This document shows positions 25,501-33,391 of a DNA stretch of 54,886 nucleotides, in pieces. Position numbers and translations under genes: made by a program. Source of the stretch: Sphingomonas sp. (GTDB lineage Bacteria > Pseudomonadota > Alphaproteobacteria > Sphingomonadales > Sphingomonadaceae); assembly GCA_017418975.1 (NCBI GenBank), contig JAFOMG010000025.1:1-54886 (forward strand), in the 5' to 3' direction. Within the stretch, counting starts at the first letter, position 1; each line of letters opens with the position of its first letter. Below the pieces are notes generated by a model, which saw nothing but the letters and a program-made list of their open reading frames with translations, was not told the DNA's origin and searched no databases.

Positions 25501-27398
25501 TGCGCGACCAGGCGCGCTACGGCATCCTGTGGTCGCGCTTCCTCCACGCCGCGGCGCAACGTCCGCAGGTGCTGGGCGAGCTCGCGTGGCCGATCGCCAG
25601 CGCGGGCGGTTTCCTCACCGCCAACGAGACGAGCAAGGACGCGATCGATGCCGCGCTCGCGATCCTGCCGCGCCGGACACCGCGCGAGCGCGCTCGGTTC
25701 GAGGAGGCGCTGCTCGCGCTCGACGTGAGCGGCTTCAACGATCCGGCGACGGCGCACACCTTGTTCCTGCGCAAGACGCTCGGCGCGATCGGCGCCCCCG
25801 GTCTGGTCACCGACCAAGCGCAAGCATGGATCGCCCTCGCGGGCGACGACGCGGCACCGGTTGAGAACCGGCGCCCGTTCGCGGTTCATGTCAGCCACGG
25901 CCGGACGCGCAGCTTTGCCGAGGAAGCCGGTATCGCGCCCGACGATGCGGCTGGCCTGACACTGTTCGAGGCGGTCGAGGCCGTCAGGGAAAAATATGGC
26001 CTGATCGGCGACGAGATAGACCTCGGCAATCCGGCGGCGCTGCTCGACGATATCGAGCAGCTGCGCGAGACGATCGAGCAGTCCGGGGTCGATGCGCCGC
26101 AGACGGTCGCCAATGCGAGCGACCCGATCATCAAGGCGTGTCACGCGCTTACAGCCAATTCGGGGAGCGGGATCGCCGACCTGCCGCAGGCCGTCGACCG
26201 GCTGATCAAGCTGGTCGACTGGCTGAGCCGCCAGGTGGCCCCGATGGTCCGCGAAGACACCGAAGCGAATTTCGCCGATTCGCCGAGCTGGGGATCGCCC
26301 GCACCGCGCGTCGACGCGGCGGACCTTGTGGTCGACCTGCTACTGATCGATCCCGGCCAGGTCGAGCGGCTCCTGCCATTGGTCGACCAGGCGCTTGCCG
26401 ATCCGCACCCCGCGGTGCGGCTGATGGTCGCGCAACGCCTGACCGCCTTGTGGTTCGTCGATCGCGCCCTAATGTGGCCGCGTGTCGCGATGGTCGCCGA
26501 ACGCGAGCCCAATCCGGGGGTGTTGCGCTTCTTTGCGGGTAATGTGCTCGCCCGCCTGTTGTCTGAGCCCGACACGCTCGAGCCGATCGTGCTCCAGCTC
26601 GCGGATCGCGATTTCGCGACGCAGGAGCGGCGGCGCACGATCGAGGATCATATCGCCGAACTTCTGACCGCGCTGTGGTTGCTCCCCGCGCGCGAGGCGA
26701 GCCAAGCGCGCGTCGCGCAAAAGCTCGCGGACGATATCGTCGACGCCAAGGATTTCTTGTTCGAAGCGACGAGCGTCGCCGGGCAGCTGATCGGCGCCGG
26801 GTACGAGGATGACGAGCGCGTCGCGGTCCGGGCGCGCGCGCAGGCGCTGACGGCCGCGATCATCGACCGCGCCGCCGACACGCTCGACGCGCAGCTCAAA
26901 CTACCGCCGGCGGACCGCGACAACGCCCGGATCGAGGCCAGCGTCACGCTCCTCGACAATGCCGTGCGCAAAATCCGCTCGGCGGCGCTGGGCGGACGAT
27001 CCGACGAGGGCGCCGGGCTGCAGGGCCAGGATGCCCGCGCGCAGTATCTCGACGACCTCGCGCCGACGCTGCACCGGCTCGGCGACGTCGCCCCGCCGCG
27101 CGCGTTGCACGAGCTGATCGAGTTTCTCGACAGCATGATCGACGCCGAGCCGGCGCGCTGCTTCGAACTGATCGCACACGGCATCCTGACCGCGGGCGAC
27201 AAGTTCGGATACCAGGACGAATCGCTGGGCGCCGACCGCGTGGTGAAGGTGGTCGGGCGGACGCTTGCCGACCATCGCTGGATCTTCGACGACGCTGCGC
27301 GCCGCGCCCAGCTGGTCGAGATTCTCGAGTTGTTCGTCGACCGCGGGTGGCCGCAAGCCCGTCGCTTGCTCTACGAACTGCCGGACCTGTTCCGGTGA
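22560..27398 (+). CDS. Large NTPase with N-terminal endonuclease-like domain (STAND-like, defence candidate)
   Basis: A 1,612-residue protein. Residues 1-100 resemble the Cap4/DUF4297-like restriction-endonuclease fold: a Gly-rich start (RKGGGGNATASGILYQGG), acids in APVDDILIE (64-69) and QAK (79-81), giving D-x(n)-QxK. A P-loop NTPase follows, with Walker A GEPGSGKSG (317-325), Walker B YLVIDALDA (381-389) and a sensor-like strand VIVSIRSFDLR. The remaining thousand residues are Ala/Leu-rich helices, probably HEAT-like repeats (HPAVRLMVAQRLTALW). Nuclease-NTPase-repeat order is that of Avs/STAND antiphage sensors, so the tail would bind a phage ligand. The GTG at 22,560 follows GGAGAG. It overlaps the next gene by GTGA. 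The defence role is inference. Confidence 0.8.
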   Translation: MPASTEYTRKGGGGNATASGILYQGGVGALFAAHLLTEMQLGNVFGLTNARIKAIRFETSAPVDDILIETDQGGFVAIQAKATVSMSSTISSVLGSVADQFVRHWIATKRSAGSEPWARPLDPSRDRLVLVYGPGSGGTVARLAQALHGLRPDGPAGKLRDAFEELIRIAFTANGETAADEDVAGLIACIDLLELDPADRDRALAIEQLTPLFGSRDEANRGLDVLTQIAIEQMKRRGGFDSAILRTELARHGMAPGAAPTFARAIDALRAYSAATTEQLAAYEQLVPKEGNAFTLPRDCLPDILAAARTGSLVLTGEPGSGKSGVLNALARALTTDGAPVVTLAVDRLPVATLGELSDQLGLEHPLTDVLANWPGTGPAYLVIDALDATRGGPAEAVFKALIANTLGLAGSRWRVIVSIRSFDLRLGRQFRDLFKGPPPSAALADPAFAMVRHVSIPEWTDQEFAAILERSPDIGTAIAASGAPLAALARVPFNTRLLADLLSTGTPPDAFAGIATQASLLAYFWRERVDAQGSGAALTLGATISAMLAKGSLHAPANDIAKQSAAGDLDTMEREGVLVRSNGGRDLAFRHHILFDFAASRLVLDPADPAALAATLVGPAALALAPALGFVLNEAWTADPGHGDFWRIALAVTGDSAADPIARSVIARQAAELPVERSDTDALVEAMRRDDMRHAAVRVLRNLLGALSVRAEDGATVVLPPWVNVAAALPALIAMGWDEPIGALRVLLHILLQRDTLDTGDRAKLGQVARAFLVIALEKPVAFPQAAIGFVGKTYDTDIAASRDALGALLTPERLDQHASTDAPALAHEISAISAADPDFAAAIYRQLFTYDVTDEATTSLGNSQILSLTSTRRQDYSIARYALAEAFPAFLAAHPPAAIAAMVAAIECQAARETGADLAVVEPVATTAGTFPLVADHSFVWAWDIEDRHPSDAEKLLQATTTYLTEAPPERALAAATLLRDQARYGILWSRFLHAAAQRPQVLGELAWPIASAGGFLTANETSKDAIDAALAILPRRTPRERARFEEALLALDVSGFNDPATAHTLFLRKTLGAIGAPGLVTDQAQAWIALAGDDAAPVENRRPFAVHVSHGRTRSFAEEAGIAPDDAAGLTLFEAVEAVREKYGLIGDEIDLGNPAALLDDIEQLRETIEQSGVDAPQTVANASDPIIKACHALTANSGSGIADLPQAVDRLIKLVDWLSRQVAPMVREDTEANFADSPSWGSPAPRVDAADLVVDLLLIDPGQVERLLPLVDQALADPHPAVRLMVAQRLTALWFVDRALMWPRVAMVAEREPNPGVLRFFAGNVLARLLSEPDTLEPIVLQLADRDFATQERRRTIEDHIAELLTALWLLPAREASQARVAQKLADDIVDAKDFLFEATSVAGQLIGAGYEDDERVAVRARAQALTAAIIDRAADTLDAQLKLPPADRDNARIEASVTLLDNAVRKIRSAALGGRSDEGAGLQGQDARAQYLDDLAPTLHRLGDVAPPRALHELIEFLDSMIDAEPARCFELIAHGILTAGDKFGYQDESLGADRVVKVVGRTLADHRWIFDDAARRAQLVEILELFVDRGWPQARRLLYELPDLFR

Positions 27399-28798
27399 CC
27401 GCGGAAGCCACGCTGGATGCCTTCCGTCGTACCGTCATCGGCATGCTGGCCGAAGCGGACCGCGCCAACCAATTGCCCGATTTTGCCGGCGCCGCCGCGG
27501 CCGAGATGCTCGAGCACAATACCCGCAAGGTTGCTCTTGATCCGCTGCTCGACGCGCTCGGCTGGTCGTTTCGCGATCGCACCGAGGAAGCGCGTGTCGT
27601 CGGGGACACCACCCTGTTCATCGACTATCTCGGCATCGACCGCGAGACGCGCGTTGCGGAACTGATTTTCGAAGCCAAAGCGTGGAATGCTTCGTGGATC
27701 GTCGGCAAGGGAAGCTACGCGACCCGGCCGCCCACCGAGGTGCTGGCGGCGGCGATCAGTCATCTGAACGGCGGCGCACCGAAGGCCTGCCCGGTAACCA
27801 AGGAATGGATCGAGCGGATCGAACAGGTCCGCGACTATGTCGTGGGCGTCCATGCCAAGGGCGGCGCGATCGTGCAGCGCGCCGTGATCGGCTGCGCACG
27901 CTGGATCATCATACTCAAGGACCCGGGCAAGGCGTTCATCGACAAGACGATCGCTGCCGAGGACGTGATCGCGTTGCAAATGCAGCAGATGGTCGAGCGC
28001 TCGGACGATATCTACACATTGCTCTCGACCGAGGCGCTCAAGGTCGCGCCGCGGGGGCCGATCCACGCCGACGAGATCGCGCTGCACCTGCCCGATCCGA
28101 CCGACATTCGTCGGCTCTTTCGGGCGGTTCATGTCAACCGCAACCGAACGACCGACCCCTATCAGCCGCAGCCGAGCATCTATGCGAATGCCTGGCTGAT
28201 CGTGCAGCGCCGCGACGGCGCGCTGCTGACGATCCGCTCGCGCGCGGCGCCCGAGACGATCCCTACCAACCCGAAATTCTTCGCCGAGCATCTCGACGAG
28301 ATACAGGAGCGCTCGGATGCGATGCTCGCGCATATGCGCACCGCTTATGGCGCCCCGGTCCCCGACCCGTCGCCGATCGGCACCTTTCCCAATTTCGCGA
28401 CAACCACCGGCAGTTCGCCGGTCCGTCGCGACGTGACCGGCAGCAACTATCTCGTCGCCACCGGCACGGCCGCACATTACCTGCGCCCCACGCCCAACCT
28501 CGCGTGCGACTTCCACAGCCATGAAGCCTGCCGCCTGATTGGCCTGCAGGACGAAGAGCAGGCGGTTAACGCGCGATCGTTCGATCGGCGCTCATTTTTC
28601 ATGGCCGGCGAGCCCCATCATTGCGCGCACCGCCATATCAAGATCGCCAAGCAGAGCGTTCCCTGCCCAATCGATGTGTTCGAAGCCAAATTGTGCTGCC
28701 GCGCGTGCACGTTGCAGGACTGGTGCTGGAGCGCGGAAAAGCTCAAGCGGGCGCCCTGCGGTGGACCACCCGCGATTGCCGCACCGGCCAATCCTTAG
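27395..28798 (+). CDS. PD-(D/E)XK nuclease-like protein with C-terminal cysteine cluster
   Basis: A 467-residue protein with no family I can name. The N-terminal region has the layout of a PD-(D/E)XK nuclease: Asp 77 in LFIDYLGID and E93-A-K95 in AELIFEAKAW. The C-terminal 60 residues hold seven Cys (410, 424, 434, 435, 438, 444, 455) and several His, including CRACTLQDWC. This C-x2-C-x5-C spacing resembles the C-terminal Fe-S ligands of Cas4/AddB nucleases. The GTG start overlaps the upstream NTPase stop as GTGA, so the two are coupled. It may be the effector or a partner of the NTPase (inference). Confidence 0.75.
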   Translation: MTAEATLDAFRRTVIGMLAEADRANQLPDFAGAAAAEMLEHNTRKVALDPLLDALGWSFRDRTEEARVVGDTTLFIDYLGIDRETRVAELIFEAKAWNASWIVGKGSYATRPPTEVLAAAISHLNGGAPKACPVTKEWIERIEQVRDYVVGVHAKGGAIVQRAVIGCARWIIILKDPGKAFIDKTIAAEDVIALQMQQMVERSDDIYTLLSTEALKVAPRGPIHADEIALHLPDPTDIRRLFRAVHVNRNRTTDPYQPQPSIYANAWLIVQRRDGALLTIRSRAAPETIPTNPKFFAEHLDEIQERSDAMLAHMRTAYGAPVPDPSPIGTFPNFATTTGSSPVRRDVTGSNYLVATGTAAHYLRPTPNLACDFHSHEACRLIGLQDEEQAVNARSFDRRSFFMAGEPHHCAHRHIKIAKQSVPCPIDVFEAKLCCRACTLQDWCWSAEKLKRAPCGGPPAIAAPANP

Positions 28799-28944
28799 GC
28801 GCGAAGCCGCGATGCCAAGCCGGGCTGCCGGACGCTCACGCTCCGGTCCGGACCATTATGGTCCTACCGGCAGACAACGTGACCGTCGGGCATTGCGATG
28901 CAGGAGACGTTAAGTGTTAGAGCCCAAATGTAGGATGAGAGGGA

Positions 28945-29595
28945 ATGACCGAGCGGACTTTTCGGCGCTACACGAACCTAGCCTCGGCGCTGCACATTCT
29001 TCGTAACGGATGCCTGACGTTGTTGAGTCCGGAAACGTGGGAAGACCGCAACGACGCTTATTTCATGTCGGAATATAAGCGACTGAAGAAAGCGAAGTCG
29101 ATCTTGGCGATCTGCTTGGCGATAAGGGAAGAAACATATCACCATTGGCAGGTCTTCTCACGCGGCGCTGATGGCGTTTGCCTTGAGTTTGACCCCGAAA
29201 AGCTCCGCTTGGCTTTCGATCGCGCGGCGGGAGTGCGTCACCAAGAAGTGGCCTATCGCCTAATCACCGAAGTCAACAAGATGGAAGATATCGATCTAGA
29301 GGTCCTGCCGTTTATGAAACGCTGGCCCTATGGCGACGAACAGGAATATCGCGCGATATTCGTCGACCAACGTAAGGAACTCGATGCTTTCCCTGTACCT
29401 ATCGGGCGGGATGCAATTACGAGGATCACGCTGAGTCCGTGGCTAGCGCCCGCGCTCGTTACAGTCGTGAAGGATACGCTGAAGGCGCTGCCAAACTGCC
29501 CCAAAGAGGTTTATCGCTCGACACTGCTCGAAAATGATCAATGGAAAAAGCTCACGGGGCGCGTAGCCCCGCCGATTGCACCGTACGGTAGTTAG
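28945..29595 (+). CDS. DUF2971 family protein
   Basis: A 216-residue protein with the DUF2971 pattern: RRYTNLASALHILRNGCLTL near the start, an S-P-W-D/N-D segment (LLSPETWEDRNDAYF), and a middle HWQVFSRGADGVCLEFD. DUF2971 proteins have no established biochemical role but are frequent in defence islands. GAGAGGGA precedes the ATG. Codon use is lower in GC than the two genes before it, and 146 bases separate them, so it may be a separate acquisition. Confidence 0.75.
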   Translation: MTERTFRRYTNLASALHILRNGCLTLLSPETWEDRNDAYFMSEYKRLKKAKSILAICLAIREETYHHWQVFSRGADGVCLEFDPEKLRLAFDRAAGVRHQEVAYRLITEVNKMEDIDLEVLPFMKRWPYGDEQEYRAIFVDQRKELDAFPVPIGRDAITRITLSPWLAPALVTVVKDTLKALPNCPKEVYRSTLLENDQWKKLTGRVAPPIAPYGS

Positions 29596-29744
29596 AACCT
29601 GTAAATCGGTGACGCCGAGAGCCGGTACGCCTCATTGAACAACCTCCGCTATCGGGTGGATGCTCCGAGCAGTTGAATGACCGATTGTAGGGCGCAAAGC
29701 AGCATCCAGCCGCTCGATGCGGTTGGGAATTAGACCTTCACGGA

Positions 29745-29972
29745 CTATTCCAGATCAGCTTTTTCGGACGCCGCGCGCCGTCGGTCTGGCTGATATTCGC
29801 CGCAGTTTCGCAACGCCTCTGCCGTGCCGATCGTACCGAATCTTTGCCATTCGTGCAGAAACCGCCGCATTACATCCGAGCGATTGGTACCCAGGCGACT
29901 GGCCACCGCATCAATAAAGGCAAGCTCGTCATCTTTAAGACGAGTGTTCTGATTTACAGTCTTTTTGCCCAT
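29745..29972 (-). CDS. Ribbon-helix-helix (CopG/Arc-like) protein
   Basis: A 75-residue protein with a beta-strand (KKTVNQNTRLKDDELAFIDA) followed by two helices (ASRLGTNRSDVMRRFLHEW), the ribbon-helix-helix DNA-binding fold. GAGG precedes the ATG, which lies six bases after the stop of the duplicated ParB-like gene, so they form a two-gene operon. It may autoregulate that operon. It is not clearly an antitoxin, because no toxin adjoins it. Confidence 0.75.
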   Translation of the reverse strand: MGKKTVNQNTRLKDDELAFIDAVASRLGTNRSDVMRRFLHEWQRFGTIGTAEALRNCGEYQPDRRRAASEKADLE

Positions 29973-29978
29973 TCGGCC

Positions 29979-31640
29979 TCACATGACTGCTGGAAGCGGC
30001 TCGCGGGCCGCACCGCGATTACGCCAGATAAGGAGCTGGACAGGTCGATCGTCGCGGTACGCATTCCACGCCTTGATGCTTATCGCTACGCGCTCAGCCT
30101 CTGCGAGCCGGACACGATGCGATGAGCGCGTCCTAATCAGCCGCTCTCGAAGGTGACGTATCGGGCTCTGCTCGGCCAATTGCACACCATCGATCAATCG
30201 CGCGAAGAATTCATCCGCCCGCACAGTGTCCTTGTCGGCAAAGGTTCTGTGGAGCGCAGCCGCTATCCCGCTTCCCATAATCTCTCGGATTGCGGCGACC
30301 TGCTTGATACTGGTGCGGATTTCCGGGTGCTGCCCGAGCACGTCCAACAATTCTCCATTGGTGGGGGATGAGTTAGCAGCAAGAATAACGCCGTTCTCAA
30401 TCATCCAAAGCCACCGCAAGGCGGATGCGAGAATGATCGTAAGGCTTTCACCTCGCTCCCGCAGAATATCGCTGACGGAACGCCGGCGGCCGATATCCAA
30501 GGAGGCGAACGTCTCCTGGGCCAAGCCCTCGACAATGATTGCGGGGAAAGCGCACTTTGCCTTCTTCGCGGCTTCCAGCCGATGCTGACCATCCAGCAAC
30601 CGCCCGTCACGAGCAATTTTTATCGTCTGGCCGTTCAGCTGCCAGCGCCCAGCAAGCATGTCTCGCGCATATTTATTGATGACCGGCGCCGAAACATGCC
30701 GGTTAGGGCCGCGATCAGCCAGCATTGCCTCGGCCATTTCCGGGGTCACCATTACGACGCGAACCCGCAAAGTCGTCTCGGGTGCCATCGGCGCACGCCG
30801 ATCGCGCTCGACAGACTCTCCGAGCGGTCCCCAGCTGGGATCACGCTCCATTCGGGGGAATGATTCTCGCTCAGCCCCAAAGCGTAGGTGTTTGATGCTC
30901 TTTCCGCGAGAGAAAGCGTTCCAAGCCTTGATTGCGATCGCAAGAATGTACGTTTGCTTGCGGGCACCTCCCTGCCCTCTCAGTCCTTCCAAGGCTGCAC
31001 GAAGTTGGACGACGGGGTCATGAGGATTAGTCGAAACGGGCTCGCCCAATTGGGCGATGAATTGATCAGCTTTTTCTGGATTTGTTCTATTGGCCAAATA
31101 GTGAAGGGCAATGCCACAGCCGTGCGGGAGTAGGGGCATCGCTCGCAAAGCCGGAATCACGCTGTCGCGAATCTCGGGGTGTTGCTCGAGTATCGAAAGT
31201 AGCGCCGTCGTACCCGGAGCTTTCCCCGTTCCAGGCGCAGCGCCTGCTTGATAGCTCCAGATAATCCGGAGAGCAGCGCCAAGCGATCTCCCATGGATCT
31301 CGCTACGGATCGACAGCACATCGGCAAGGGTTCGCTTACGAATTGAATCAATCGTCTCGAATGCGCCCTTCTTGATACCCTTAACAATTAGCGTTTCAAA
31401 CGCGTTTCCCGATCGGACGCAGGCATGCAGACGCGCACGACCGTCCAAGACCTGATCGTCAGCAGAGATGATTATCGGCGCACCGTTCAGCAACCATCTT
31501 CCGCAGCGCATGTCCCGTTCAAAGGCTTCAAGCATCAACTTGTCGACATGCCCGCTCGCCGCGATCCGGCTCAGCATGTCCGCGGCATCCGCCGGGCCAA
31601 TCCGCCGGACTTCCCATTCGATTGCGCTAAGGTCGGTCAT
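29979..31640 (-). CDS. Tandem-duplicated ParB/sulfiredoxin-fold protein
   Basis: A 553-residue protein of two homologous halves (about 10-260 and 292-540). Each has a helix ending in RW-LNG, a ParB/Srx-type nucleotide-binding motif, a helical middle with LEQHPEIR or LGQHPEIR, and a closing A-IKAWNA. In the second half the motif is intact (DGQHRL, 350-355). In the first it is DGRARL (66-71), losing the His. ParB/Srx-fold domains bind CTP/ATP or act as DNases, so one half may have become structural. No known family name. It is cotranscribed with the RHH gene. Confidence 0.7.
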   Translation of the reverse strand: MTDLSAIEWEVRRIGPADAADMLSRIAASGHVDKLMLEAFERDMRCGRWLLNGAPIIISADDQVLDGRARLHACVRSGNAFETLIVKGIKKGAFETIDSIRKRTLADVLSIRSEIHGRSLGAALRIIWSYQAGAAPGTGKAPGTTALLSILEQHPEIRDSVIPALRAMPLLPHGCGIALHYLANRTNPEKADQFIAQLGEPVSTNPHDPVVQLRAALEGLRGQGGARKQTYILAIAIKAWNAFSRGKSIKHLRFGAERESFPRMERDPSWGPLGESVERDRRAPMAPETTLRVRVVMVTPEMAEAMLADRGPNRHVSAPVINKYARDMLAGRWQLNGQTIKIARDGRLLDGQHRLEAAKKAKCAFPAIIVEGLAQETFASLDIGRRRSVSDILRERGESLTIILASALRWLWMIENGVILAANSSPTNGELLDVLGQHPEIRTSIKQVAAIREIMGSGIAAALHRTFADKDTVRADEFFARLIDGVQLAEQSPIRHLRERLIRTRSSHRVRLAEAERVAISIKAWNAYRDDRPVQLLIWRNRGAAREPLPAVM

Positions 31641-31962
31641 GCCTGCTCTCCCGCCCCTCTTTTATCGATAATGGATCAAGCGCGGCAGACGGCATCGTGT
31701 TTGACACGATGGCGGATCGGATGTCTGTTGGCAGCCCCTCCCTTGGGTACCGTAGATTTGCGAAGGCCTCTCTTAGAAGACCGCGTTCACGGTGCTTCTT
31801 GCGCAGCTTCGCGTTCGCAAAACTCTTTGCTTTTCTGTCCAGACAGAAGCACGTTGTAAAACGGTCAGCGATTACGCTTGTGCTTGAGATCTCTCGTTTA
31901 GCACGCTGCGTAAATGATCTACCGTGAGCAGCCCCTTGAGTCGGGTCAGATAACTCGTCCAT
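31627..31962 (-). CDS. Hypothetical protein upstream of the ParB-like gene (doubtful)
   Basis: An open frame of about 111 residues from ATG 31,962 overlaps the ParB-like start by 14 bases, as in an operon. The sequence is charged and Ser/Arg-rich (KSFANAKLRKKHRERGLLRE) with no recognised domain and could be non-coding. The rest of 31,963-32,067 shows no gene. Confidence 0.25.
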   Translation of the reverse strand: MDELSDPTQGAAHGRSFTQRAKREISSTSVIADRFTTCFCLDRKAKSFANAKLRKKHRERGLLREAFANLRYPREGLPTDIRSAIVSNTMPSAALDPLSIKEGRESRHDRP

Positions 31963-32067
31963 TGCAACTGGGCAGAGTTCTGACGAACAAAATGACAGCA
32001 CGATCCTGCTGGCTGGAGCAACAACCCGGTTTGGCGCTTAGATCGGTCACGGATCGCCAGTCTCGAC

Positions 32068-32123
32068 GAATGGCCGCTTTCAGGGCTGAAATCGCTCGCG
32101 CTGAACGGCCGATCTTGGGGCGC
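32068..32123. repeat. Two-part intergenic repeat, copy 1
   Basis: Contains GAATGGCCGCTTTCAGGG and, 27 bases after its GCTTTC, GAACGGCCGATCTTGGGGCGC. The same two blocks at the same spacing recur at 37,162-37,217 and, more degenerate, at 38,666-38,717. It does not overlap a supported gene. Confidence 0.55.
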
Positions 32124-32160
32124 ATGGCCGCCGAGAAATGAAATGTCCGAACGACGACAG

Positions 32161-32549
32161 CTACCCCGCTGCCCTCGTCTTCCAATCCGCAATTTCGATG
32201 AGCACGGCCGCGTCGCCGTCATCATTCCACACGGGATGATCTAGGCCCCAATAAAACCGGTGCACAGTTTTACCGTCATCATTTACGAAAGACCTATTCT
32301 TGCCTTTACCAGTGCGCAGAGACACCCAGTCGCCAGCATCAGCGTCCTTCGCTTCTGCGACAGCGAGGCAATCCGAACACCCATGTGCCCATGGCTGTAC
32401 ATCGCCTGCAACCATCCGAAAGCCTGTGGAACCGAAAGGGAGCAGAAAACCAAAACATCGCGACGAGAGTGCGCGAACCGCTCGAAGGGCTTCCACGGCG
32501 GCCCCGCATAACGCGAAAGGCGGAGCACCTCGACTTCCGCCTGGGACAT
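32161..32549 (-). pseudogene. Broken hypothetical gene (frameshifted)
   Basis: Two minus-strand frames appear to be parts of one gene. The upstream frame reads MSQAEVEVLRLSRYAGPPWK and then FERFAHSRRDVLVFCS, and is open without a start further upstream to about 32,634 (FELIERLQTERQWRAFREV). The downstream frame, from ATG 32,415, reads SLRTGKGKNRSFVNDDGKTV and ends HPVWNDDGDAAVLIEIADWK. Each looks coding where the other does not, implying a frameshift near 32,420-32,460. Alternatively only the 84-residue downstream ORF is real. No family recognised. Confidence 0.35.
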
Positions 32550-32709
32550 GCCGCGAACCTCGCGAAATGCACGCCATTGTCGTTCAGTCTGGAGCCGCTC
32601 AATCAGCTCGAACTCGCCATGCCGGAGCTCTTCCTAGCGGACCATCGTAGCGAGCCAGCAATGGCCGGCCCCGGCCTCCGCGTGTGGTCCGGGGCCGGAG
32701 ATCATAGGA

Positions 32710-32940
32710 TCAAGGGCACTTCGTGAACTGGCCCTTCTTCGGTCCGGAGGCTACGTGGCACTTGCCGTTCTTGTCCTTGGTCACCCCACCGGTCGTGGTT
32801 GCCTTTGCGGCGGCCGTGGCGGCCGGCGTCGGGCATTTGATGAACTTGCCCTTGGCATCCTTGCACGGGCCCGCTGCGAATGCGGAGCTCGAAGCGGTGA
32901 GCAATGCGATCGACGCTACCGCGAAAGTGATCCTGCGCAT
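32710..32940 (-). CDS. Small secreted Cys/Lys-rich repeat protein
   Basis: A 76-residue exported protein. The signal peptide (RRITFAVASIALLTASSSAFA) is followed by a short repeat, CKDAKGKFIKCP near the start and CHVASGPKKGQFTKCP at the end, separated by an Ala/Thr linker. The four Cys could form two disulfides in the periplasm. An AGGAGAGG ribosome site precedes the ATG. No function known. The Lys-rich mature form might bind nucleic acid or polyanions (speculative). Confidence 0.7.
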   Translation of the reverse strand: MRRITFAVASIALLTASSSAFAAGPCKDAKGKFIKCPTPAATAAAKATTTGGVTKDKNGKCHVASGPKKGQFTKCP

Positions 32941-32981
32941 GTCCTCTCCTTTCCGAACGAGTCGTCGGTTCGGGAAAGGTA

Positions 32982-33332
32982 TCATCGATCGCCTTGAAAC
33001 AAAGCGGCAATGTCACTCTGAGGGCAGCTGCCTCCATTTCTTCGGGCCAGGCGATAGCTAACCCGCGTTGCCTCCTGAGCGCAGTTCCGAACCGTTGCCC
33101 TAACGATTAAACTGTCTTGGAAGATCAGAATAACGTCCAAGTTCGGGTTCGACTGGCCGAGAGCCCCCGTGCGGCCGAAGTTACCAGCATCATGCGCGCA
33201 ACTCTCGATGGCCCGCCACGCACCGGACTGCTGGTCATTTAGCTGCGCCGCCAGCGGCAAGCAAAAGATCCAGGTGAATGCCGACAGATCCGGTGATGCC
33301 AAACCCAATGCTGCACTGCACCAATAGGGCAT
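32982..33332 (-). CDS. Hypothetical protein (doubtful)
   Basis: A possible 116-residue protein starting MPYWCSAALGL, with a hydrophobic stretch (FTWIFCLPLAAQL) that might be a signal sequence, then NVDV-like strands (LDVILIFQDSLIVRATVRNC). It lies between two secreted-protein genes on the same strand. No homology recognised and no strong ribosome site. Confidence 0.3.
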   Translation of the reverse strand: MPYWCSAALGLASPDLSAFTWIFCLPLAAQLNDQQSGAWRAIESCAHDAGNFGRTGALGQSNPNLDVILIFQDSLIVRATVRNCAQEATRVSYRLARRNGGSCPQSDIAALFQGDR

Positions 33333-33391
33333 CGATGTCGCGACTCGCTTGTAAGATGCGGCGGGGCACATGCGCCCCGCCGCCAACAATG

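Noticed and set aside
29745..31640. RHH plus ParB-like pair considered as a toxin-antitoxin module or a plasmid partition system
   Set aside because: The large protein has no toxin fold that I recognise, there is no ParA gene, and no centromere-like repeats are visible.
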